Shown: positions 30,856 to 39,591 of the stretch, in pieces
How the letters are laid out: each line of letters opens with the position of its first letter
How positions within the stretch are numbered: the stretch's first letter is position 1
NCBI GenBank assembly: GCA_003116875.1
Contig: BCKT01000007.1
Coordinates: 360,365 to 424,364 of the forward strand
Origin: Takashimella koratensis
Taxonomy: Eukaryota > Basidiomycota > Tremellomycetes > Trichosporonales > Tetragoniomycetaceae
Direction: 5' to 3'
DNA length: 64,000 nucleotides
Translations under genes and position numbers: made by a program
Notes under the pieces: generated by a model
What the model saw: the letters and a program-made list of their open reading frames with translations, nothing else
Told to the model about the DNA's origin: nothing
The model's database searches: none

Positions 30856-31312
30856 CAATCCGTCCTAAGTGACTGCAGCTGACGAAGTGCATCCCCTGCG
30901 ACCTTCTGATCATCAGTAGCCACTTGAACCTCCGCACCCGTCGTCAAAGCCCTCTTGAAACCCTCGTCATCCACCCTCTGGACTGTCAAATACCCCAGAG
31001 GTTCACCTTTGAACGACAGTGCAAAATCGGGTACCCTCTTGTGAACGATGACTTGGCCCAGGCAAAAGAGATATTTCCTTCTTCGTCGTGGCTCTTGGCG
31101 GTGTGGAGGAGAGCCTCGAAACCGAGCGGGGCGAGGACAATAAGGGATTTGATGTATGTGTCGACAATAGAGGCGGTTGTCGAGGACGGTTCAGCGTGGT
31201 AAATCGCTTTAGTCGCCAGGCTAGCAGAGGCAGAAAGGTTACTCGTGGAAGGATCAGTACGGGAAGTGTCCTTGATGTAAAGTGTAAACTCGACAAGTCC
31301 GTGTTCTGACAT
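30856..31312 (-). pseudogene. tandem-array family, copy E, with frameshift
   Basis: The ATG at 31312 gives MSEHGLVEFTLYIKDTS, then IVDTYIKSLIVLAPLGFEALL and a segment ending WAKSSFTR. After that the frame stops early. A shift near 31036-31040 restores family-like sequence: VPDFALSFKGEPLGYLTV, then DDEGFKRALTTGAEV and a C-terminal helix ending SLRTD at 30856. No GT-AG intron of usable length spans the junction. The first frame on its own gives a 108-residue product. Either this is a recent inactivation, or one base is wrong in the sequence. The TATA box at 31422-31430 is intact. It is the least conserved copy in the HGAxxW block (TGAEVQV). Confidence 0.6.
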
Positions 31313-31421
31313 TGTTGGTTATCCTTGTTGTTGTTGATCAAAGTTGGAAGATGTAAAATGTAATGAAGGTGATATGTAATACTATGTGGAAAAGAAAAAC
31401 GCACGCTTGTTGAGTTCCCAG

Positions 31422-31430
31422 TATTTATAG
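31422..31430 (-). promoter_or_regulatory. TATA box of array copy E
   Basis: CTATAAATA on the minus strand, about 110 bp upstream of the ATG at 31312. Confidence 0.55.
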
Positions 31431-32058
31431 CTGGTCAGACAGGGGACAGCTTGAATAAACGACACCTCGCCTCGTTCGAGGTGCTTGGGACAGTAGAGAA
31501 AGGGTGGAGCGTGAGAACCCTAACTTGACGGAGTCGGGCTTGCGCATGTTCATCGTCGTTGAATGGAGTGATGCCAATCTCAAAGGGTACGATTGAGGCG
31601 CCGACTGTTACCTACATGCGTGTTCCGGCTCAGTGTGAGAAGAGCAACCTCTCAACTTCCCACACTCGCCCGCGGGCAGCTTTTCCCATTCATCCTGAGT
31701 CGTCGGGCAAGGTAATCATCACGAGAAAGGTTTAAATGCTGGTGGCATCCTTTGACCATGTCCACGGCTCGTTTCGGACCCCGAGGGGAGGCTCATGTGA
31801 GCGCTTAGTAGACTGATTTCAATGTCCCCGCGGAGCTTCCGCCGGGCAGAGCTCGTCGCGATCAGCTACTGCGTCTATGCGGACTTGGGTAGCAAGGTAA
31901 GGGTGGAAACATGTACTATGCAACTGGGCTATGGTCCCAAGTAACAACTGCTTGTCCGGTCTTACAAGTTACTTCTATGAATACAAAATACCGAGTAGGG
32001 GGTTAAGAAAGTACGGTATTAAAGGCTGTGCGGAGACCTGGCTCGAGAGGTGGAGAGT

Positions 32059-32076
32059 GGGGGGGGGGGGGGGGGG
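32059..32076. repeat. 18-G homopolymer
   Basis: Uninterrupted G run between the tandem array and the disordered-protein gene. It can fold as a G-quadruplex and is prone to slippage, so its exact length is unreliable. Confidence 0.85.
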
Positions 32077-32251
32077 TTGATGGATGGAGAAGGGGGGACA
32101 GAATTTTAGAGGATGTAGGAGGTGGAGGGTAAAGGTGGAGAATTGGTTTTACAGGGTACGGGAGAAAAAGAGAGAATAGGACAAAAGGGAGAGGGTGAAG
32201 GGAATGGAGGAGGGAATAGGTTCGGGATTGGGGAGGACTAGTCGAGTGCTA

Positions 32252-33708
32252 CTACCAGGGATCGGGGGTGCCCTCACTCTTCCTTTTGCGCGGATTCTCG
32301 GAAGATTCAGGTTCTTGATTGCCGGTCGCGCCGCCGCCGCCTTGAGGACCTGGATTGTTGTTTGCGCCACCGCCTGGCGTACCTTGACCGCCGCCGCCGC
32401 CTTGTTGTCCCATAGTAGCCGTAGGGCCACCTGACTGAGCATTGGTTGAAGCACTGCCACCTTGATATCCCATGGCCGTCATGGAGCTACCTGCCTGAGC
32501 ATTCGTGCCAAAGCTGCCCGCTGGATAACCAATCGCCGCCGGTGAGCTTCCTGCCCGAGCGTGCGTCCCGAAGCTGCCGCCTTGATATCCCCCGATCGCC
32601 GTGGGACCACCTGCTTCAAGGCCAGTCTCAACGAAGTGACCTCCCCATTGGCTGGGGCCTGGGGGACCAGAGCCAAAACTGTCCATGGCCTGATTTTAAG
32701 CGGTAGATCAGATCCAAAAACTTACGTCGAATGCTCTCGCTGGGAAGAGGAAGAACGACAGAAGGCGTTTCAGCGAGCGGTTCAATTAAAGAAGTCTGCA
32801 CTTACCGCGAAGGTGGGCCGTCGGGGAGCCCTGGGGTGGGATTGCATCAGTGGGTAGCGGATTCGTTGGTGACGGATCCGTAGCTGGGTCAAATCTCAAG
32901 CTCGGGGTCTGTTGTTCAGCGACTGTTCTGGGAGAGATCTCGCGAAAGTCCCAGTCGTAGTCATAAGGCGGGAAACGTCGCTCTCGGTTCATCTCAGTGG
33001 GACGCGGTCCTGGGAAAGGGTTCCCTGCGACCAGCCGCATCAGCAACCAGTCGATGCCTCCGCATACCCGGAGGAGCTTCTCAAAGGCTACTCACAGTCA
33101 GGATTGTGAGGGAAATCAGAGCGACCAACCGATGAGTCACTGTACTCGGTGCTTCCCGACGTCTCTCTGGAGTGATTGGCGGGAGTGTCGGGATCTCCCT
33201 TTGCCTGACTATATCCTAGGATGTAATTATTGGCGTCCGCTGACGATCGGCGGGACATATCCGGGGTGAGAGCCGGGGCAGGAGGGGTGTCGAGGAGCAT
33301 TGGCGAGGGCGTTCTCCTAGGTACGACCAGTGCAAGCAGACCTTCGTTATCGGTGGTCATTGGTGAGTTTTCACCGGCTGCAAGTGCGCTGTTAGCGATG
33401 AAAGATGACGCAATGTTGGAGAGCAGATCTGGGTGGAGTTCTTTCCGAGATGGAGGTGATAGAAGTGACTTGCCTGGGGCCAAATTCGGGGATATATTTG
33501 GACCAGCTGTAGCCGAAGGTCGTAGTCCACGCTCTCCGAAGTTGTGATAGACCACCGTGTCGTCAAAGGTCTCGACTGTGTTCCTGGTGTCTTCAGGGGT
33601 CTCGAATGTGTTCCCATAGTTTGCAGGGGGAACGTACATGTTCCCATAGTCGCCAGGGTTTCCAGAGTTCTCCGAGTCCTCAACGTCGTTAGGATTGAAG
33701 GGATTCAT
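32252..33708 (-). CDS. disordered Gly/Gln-rich repeat protein, with microexon
   Basis: I do not recognise a family. Four exons give about 430 residues. Exon 1 starts at 33708 (MNPFNPNDVEDSENSG). Exon 2 begins WNPFPGPRPTEM, and a 14-nt microexon then encodes most of ARAFD before AMDSFGSGPPGPSQWGG. The C-terminal exon carries four imperfect repeats of about 19 residues built on GxxGGSFGTxAxAGSSxxAxGY, then a polyglycine stretch and a basic end (NPRKRKSEGTPDPW) that could be a nuclear localisation signal. The composition (Ser, Pro, Gly, Asn; few hydrophobics) suggests an intrinsically disordered protein. The phases of all three introns agree, including the 36-nt one after the microexon. This favours a real gene over a chance ORF. 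Confidence 0.6.
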
Positions 33709-33885
33709 GATGGGAGGCGCCGTTTGGGTGATGGAGGAAGAGAAGGTTGGTGAGGCGAGGCGAGTGGGAGGGTGAAGGAGTTAAGAAAATTGGAAGAAGG
33801 GAGGCGTTTGGGTGAGAGAAGGGCGAGGTTTCGAGGGGAAGAGAGTTCGAGGGAGGAGGTGAACTTGGATCTGAAATGGCAACTT

Positions 33886-34164
33886 CTAATGAGGTAGTCG
33901 ACCTCGACGGGCGATGACGACCAACAAGAAGAGGAAACCTGTCGCGATCAAGCGGGTGACCAGAATATCACGAGTAAGAGCTGTTCCAACTTGAGCTCGA
34001 TTTTGACTGTAGACAAGTTCACCCCACTCGGTTCTGGATAAAACGTGCGCTGCAGACGCCAAGCTGATTTGAGCGCAGACGGATAGGGTGGAGGTGGGGA
34101 CCGTCCTGATCCAGAGGACGTGATAGAGGTTGTAGTGGAGGTAGTCTTGAATGGAATAGGACAT
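33886..34164 (-). CDS. small hypothetical membrane protein (doubtful)
   Basis: A 92-codon ORF with an ATG start (MSYSIQDYLHYNLYHVLWIR) and one strong hydrophobic segment near the end (LIATGFLFLLVVIARRG), like a tail-anchored protein. It lies 120 bp downstream of another short ORF on the same strand, and the two could be exons of one gene. I see no GT-AG intron that joins them in phase. Confidence 0.3.
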   Translation of the reverse strand: MSYSIQDYLHYNLYHVLWIRTVPTSTLSVCAQISLASAAHVLSRTEWGELVYSQNRAQVGTALTRDILVTRLIATGFLFLLVVIARRGRLPH

Positions 34165-34286
34165 TCAGCGGGGGTAAGATGTTGAGGAAGTGGTGGAATG
34201 TATGAGGAATGGGAGGAGGGAGAAGGAGAGTGAGGTGGTAATAGAGGAGGGAAGAGAGCCGAAGGAGGATGACGCAGATGGAGAAC

Positions 34287-34571
34287 TTATTCGGGGTGGT
34301 TGGGATAAGGAAGTTCTCCTCCTCTTCGCCTGACCGAGATGTAGACAAATATGTAAAATCCCGCCAGTACGTGGTCCAAGGTCTCAAGAAGTGTGATCCT
34401 TGGGGCGACTCCCGATCGGAGGATGCGATAGAGAGCAAAAAGAAGCCCTGTACGATGGAGGATCTTGTAGCCTATCGTTGCGTTTTGGAGAATGACGGAG
34501 GTAGGGAGGGAACAAATGTACTCGATGCGGCGAAACCAGATTGCGAATCGTCTCCAGAAGTATCTGCCCAT
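34287..34571 (-). CDS. small hypothetical membrane-associated protein (doubtful)
   Basis: ATG at 34571 (MGRYFWRRFAIWFRRIEYIC), 94 residues. It is basic with a hydrophobic segment (LDHVLAGFYIFVYISV). No family is recognised. It may be a first exon for the ORF at 33886-34164. Confidence 0.3.
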   Translation of the reverse strand: MGRYFWRRFAIWFRRIEYICSLPTSVILQNATIGYKILHRTGLLFALYRILRSGVAPRITLLETLDHVLAGFYIFVYISVRRRGGELPYPNHPE

Positions 34572-37500
34572 GAAGAGGTTGGAAGGGGTGAGATGGTAAA
34601 AGGGTGGGTGGTTACGAGGATGCGAGGGATGGAAGGTGAGGAAGTGAAGAGGATGAAGAGGGTGGGGTGAAGAGAGGTGGAAATGGAAAGATGAGGCGGT
34701 GGCGAGGAGCAAGGTGGTGAGAAGAGAAGAGGTGAGAAGAGGTGAGAGAGTGAGAATACGGATGTGGGTGAGGTGGAAGGAAGGTGAGGAGGTGAGGAAG
34801 GTGAGGAAGGTGAGGAAGGTGAGGTGGATGGAAGGTGAGTGGGATGGAAGGTGAGTAATGTGGACCAGGTTGTAAACAAGGTCTTGACGCCATCATCGTC
34901 AGTCTCGTCAGTCAACATCACACACGTCACGTGATCGAAGTTTCAACGTTGAGAGAAGGAGGGAGCATGCGAAGAGCATGGAGACAGCGTGCACATTCTC
35001 CATGCAGGGTTATGTACCCTCTACCATGAGCATGAATCCCAGCTACGCATACGTCGAAGTGGACCTCGGACCCAGGCTAGACAACAATGACGATCTTTGT
35101 CGATATTGTCGGACCTGAAACGCGAGGCACACCCGCTATGAAACTCGGGGGCGTTCTGGTTCGGGGGGTTTTTTATTGTTCTCTGGGTTCGGGTTCGGGT
35201 TCGGATGTGGCTCGGCTCGTGGCCTGGGACTTTGCTCCAACTTGGCCCACGCTCTCGGTTTTTGGCCTTTGACACATGGGTCGTACGATATGCCGATTTG
35301 TCTCGGGGGAGCTCGGAGGTCTCGGGCGCTTTGGATGCAATCCGCACGTTTCTCTCGCCTGGACATAGATAAGAACAAAGCGACCGAATCCAACTCTGAA
35401 ACCACCTCGACGCCTTGGCACATGTCCCATTTCTAATGTGCTCTCTCTCCTTTGTCCAGCACGCACGTACGCCTCAGCTCATCGCTTGGAGACGGCCACC
35501 GGCGACCGGAAGCGACACGACGCCTCTTCTCACCTTCGCACGCACAGTCGCCCCCATCAATGATAGATGAAATGATAAATGAATTTTCAGGTCCCGGGGG
35601 AAGGGCAGGGAGGAGGGTAAAGTGGACCGAAAATGAAAAACGGAGAGTTTCCATTCTCTCGGCATCCCACCTGCCGAGAGAAACCATGAAACGAGAGGGG
35701 TAGGAACGAGCGCCACTCGACTTTTCTTCTCTGCATGAACAACGATGACCTACCGACGACATCACCACCTTGTCGCCTTGGAACAATACATCAATGCCTC
35801 GTTAATGAAACTGATGGCGCACGGGAAGCGGGAACGCACATGTTGGAGCGAGCACACAGCCTGGCCCTCTCTCTTGTCTCGTGCCCGCGATGACCACCCC
35901 AAAGAGGCGATGCGCAGTCGGGTTGACGTGGCGCTCGTGAGAGTGTGACGCATCACCCCATCAAAGATAACCAGATCGGCACCAGTGATGCTGATGCCCG
36001 CCCCCGTCGCCCGAGCGACTACTCGGTTGGTGGCCCCCTGCCCTCGTGAGACCAACGCTAGCACCGTCGTCGTCGTCCGACCTCCAACGGATCAAGCGAG
36101 GTAGTATTTTCTCTCGACCTTTTTTTTATTTGTCCACAATTTCTGATCCGGGTTAGTAGCCGCACAGAGCTCGGGTCTTCCCTGATGGCGACTGCTGAGC
36201 ATGACTTCCAATGACCCTGCTCCACTGCGCGGTCGACTCTCCGCACATCTCCGTCCGCTGTATCTTAGTCCCCGGTACCTCGTCGCCCCCTCGTACGCTA
36301 CCGACCCCGGAGCATGTCTCTATTGTCTCTGAGACGCTAACGAGGGACAATACACCCGAGTCTGCTCGTCTCCTTCCTGGAAAGATCCACTAGCCTTTAC
36401 CTTCTTGGATCTTGCCCTTACGTATCTTTTACCGGTTCCAGCCCTTTGGGTCTTCCACGCTCCCTCCCTTCCCCACACCACTCTCGCCTCACACCCCGTC
36501 TGCCCAAGGGATTCCAGAACCAGTCTAAGCTATCCACCTTCCCTGGCCAGGTCCAGCCCTCGCCCCGAATAATCAATATTGATGGGCGCAGGCTCTTCTT
36601 TGTGCCTCAATCGGCACCAAAACCCAGACAAACTCATTGGGGTTCCTGGGTTGGATCTTATACCTCTGGGCGTTTACCCTTACTCTCCTCTTGCGCCTAC
36701 CAGGCCCCTGCGCAACTGTCCCTAACCCTTGCCCCTTGGCTTCTTCTCCCTTCCCGAGCCGTTCCTCAGCCCCCAGTTTCTCCGTACCAATCTGTATAGC
36801 CTACTTTCCCTTTAGCCCCGGGTCGTATCTTTTTATTCTCTGATACGACCGCTGATAGTCGCTTTGTTCATGAAGCAACCGACCCTTTTCAACGTTGTGG
36901 TGGTACCCAGCGGTCGTTCGAGAACAACCAACCCCTGGCAATTTGACCCACACCGAAGCGTTTCCAATTCTCCTTTGCGTTCGCTCGTCCTCAAGTCTCT
37001 CTATTGTATCTGCAGGTCCCCTTGCGAGCGTGCTTCTTGATCGCTCTTGTCCTTGCGCCTGTGTCCTTGCGCCCGCGCTCTGACTTTGTGCGCTCAGACG
37101 GCCAACGGTGACAGGCGCCCCGAGCTGCGATCCAATCCCTCCCGTTCCTCTTCCTTGAGACGATCACAGTTCCTCCTTCCCCCCTGCCCTTTGCCTCTAC
37201 CCTAGAGGTTGGAGAAAATCGCATCAATTCACCCTCGATCTCCACTGGTAGGTACAAACTGAATGATTGTCTTCTGCAGCTAAAGGAACACACCGACATT
37301 CCCCTTTGCCCCCTTCCATCTCCCCCTTGCCAAGGCAGGCTCCAATCTCATCTATCCCTGTCCACCAAACGTCAAGAGACGAAACTTGGACTTTTTGGTC
37401 TCTTTTGATTGTTCGGACACCTTGGAAGGGTTCGTCATCTCCAGTCGCCGTCGACTCGCCCTAAACCTCTGTCTTCTCGCTCTCACCCTCACTCCCTCAC

Positions 37501-37740
37501 GCCTTATAAGACCTAACCGACCGAGAGAGGCTTTTTTCCCACCTGACTCCACCATCACCACCACCATCATTCTCCTCAGCCAACCCTCTCGTCATCCCAT
37601 CACGACCTCATCACACTTCGTTGCTACCCCCAACCCTGTGCCATTGTCTCGCTTCCGATCCCCTACCTCGCCCGTGAGCTACAATCTCACATAGTACACC
37701 CACGCTCTTTTCGTCCGTGAACGCCGTGGTCAAAGTCAGC
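34572..37740. other. 3-kb gene-poor region upstream of the C2H2 factor
   Basis: No ORF has both an ATG and believable coding character. It contains a minisatellite (34781-34833), a GGGTTC triplet repeat near 35180-35200 and C/T-rich stretches from 36440 on. It probably includes distal promoter sequence of the zinc-finger gene. Confidence 0.4.
34781..34833. repeat. 10-bp minisatellite (GTGAGGAAGG)n
   Basis: Four to five tandem copies of a 10-bp purine unit with small variants, continuing into degenerate GGAAGGTGAG units to about 34855. Confidence 0.75.
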
Positions 37741-37748
37741 TCGGCACT

Positions 37749-37756
37749 TATATAAG
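37749..37756 (+). promoter_or_regulatory. candidate TATA box for the C2H2 factor gene
   Basis: TATATAAG, the best TATA match between 34.6 and 39.6 kb. It is about 1.84 kb before the ATG at 39592. Two intron-like segments lie in between, so it fits a long spliced leader. Confidence 0.4.
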
Positions 37757-38871
37757 TCACTCTTTTCGTCGATCTTCGCCCCTCTCATCTCTTCTTAACC
37801 CCTCTCCACAGAGTTTCACCACGGTGAACACCTGCCCACGCGTCCACGCACCCATTCCATCACGACACGACCCTGTTCGACCGGGTCAATCAGTCTCGGG
37901 TCACGGTCAACGAGGCATATCCGGGCTTCACGGTGAGTTGTACCTTCCTTCCGAAATCCCTGCTGCGCAATATCATCTCCGCTGGAGATGAGATGAGATG
38001 GAGGTGTACGATGGCGTTGAATTCGCCGCTGGCCCCTGTCCTTTCTACCCCGGTCCAGGTACAGATTGCACCTCCCCCCTCTTCCTTTGAACTCGTCTCT
38101 GCTCGGAAGCTCTCCATCACTACCTTCCCTGGTCACAGACACGTATGCCTACTCAAAGGCATCTCCTCTGATCAACTCGTCCTCCCGGCTCTGCTTCTTT
38201 CCCACCGTGACCGCCATCAAATAAATCCCTGCCATCCTACCCCATCAGCATCAACCCCATCACGCATCATCAATTTTTGTCACACCGTCCACTAATCAAC
38301 CATCACTCTTCCCTCCACCACCTTTCGCTCCCCGGCCATCCTTCATCCTCCCTCCTTGCTCCGCGCTTCCGACAATTCGGTTCCGTTCATCGCCGCTACC
38401 CGCCACCTCGCCCCACTTTGCCTTCTCGTTTCATCCCTCACCACCCCACCACCCATGCATACCCGGCGCACGTCCAACAGTGGCCGAGCACAGCGCACGA
38501 CCCTGATCTCGATCCCGTCGGCACTATTCCCTTCGGCCATTCCATTATCCCCTTCGGCCCAACTATCCACTTGAGGTAAGTCCCAAGGTCCAACCATCAC
38601 CATTCCGCCTCATCACCCGGCTCGCTCCCTGTTGACTCTTTCCTAATAATCTCCCACCCGTTCCCTGCTCGCATCATGACGCCTGCGAAACTACCCGGCA
38701 CCACCATCTGCGCCCCGCCCTGGTAGTCAGCCAACCCAGCAATCCTGATTTGAGACACTTGACTCCTGGCGACCCGCCCCACCCAAGACGCCCTATCCCA
38801 AACGAGCATTACCTTGTTCGGACTCGCGTGCTCCGCCCGTCGACTACCTACGCCCTCACGACGACTACCCG

Positions 38872-39073
38872 GTGAGTCCAGCCTTTGAGTCCAGCCTTTG
38901 ATTCGAGACTGTACACTGGGTGAGATGGCATCATTGGGCCATTTGATAAGATGAGATTTAACGGGGCAGATTTGAGATCAATAATCTCTTGGCCTGGATT
39001 TTGATCTATTCGGGGGTTTGCCGGCGGTGGATTCAGTCTTGTGACGATAATCTGATCGCGTCTCGCTCCACAG
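38872..39073 (+). other. candidate 5'-leader intron
   Basis: GTGAGT donor at 38872 and TCCACAG acceptor ending 39073. Exon sequence between this and the next intron is only 37 nt. Confidence 0.4.
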
Positions 39074-39110
39074 CACGCTACACACTAACATCGCCTACTG
39101 TGTCTTACCT

Positions 39111-39234
39111 GTAAGTGAGATCTGCATTCCCACTTTGCGCCTGCGCCTGCGTGACTACTGGGGCGAGAGGAGTAGGAACGCAATCAGACTTGGGGCGAGC
39201 CAGTCAGGTCAGCTAACGTTCCAATGATGAGCAG
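39111..39234 (+). other. candidate 5'-leader intron
   Basis: GTAAGT donor, CTAAC branch site at 39212-39216 and GAGCAG acceptor ending 39234. These are the same signals as in the coding introns. Confidence 0.45.
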
Positions 39235-39591
39235 GACACGCGAATCAATCCCGCCCGCGTGCAATCTTCGACGACACTGGCTCTATCCTTCACCGCCCCT
39301 GGTCATCACTCATCAGTCATCACCTTTTCCTCATCATCATCTTGTCGACTGCGCCCAGCGACCCCACCCCACTTTCACTTTTCTCTCTCTCTTTACTCTC
39401 ACCTGATCTCGGCGCCCTCGTTACCTCGAGTAAATCCGTTCCTGGACCTTGACCCCTGGCCGTCGAGTTACCCCCCTTTCATCCGTGCACACGTTGGCAG
39501 AGACCAGAGGAAAAAACTCTAGTCACGACGAGATAAAGACCAACCGACGTGACTTGAGATCCCTCTCAGCTGGTACATTTGAAACGTCACT

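Larger units (their letters stand above)
31313..32251. other. right edge of the tandem array; intergenic
   Basis: Contains the copy E promoter and an 18-G run. No gene is recognised. Confidence 0.4.

Noticed and set aside
23249..31312. Transposon or viral origin for the array
   Set aside because: No transposase, reverse transcriptase, terminal repeats or target-site duplications are visible. Members have separate promoters and diverged spacers, which fits ordinary tandem duplication.
35176..35205. GGGTTC hexamer repeated three times, considered as a telomere-like repeat
   Set aside because: Too short, and fungal telomere repeats are TTAGGG-like. A simple local slippage repeat.
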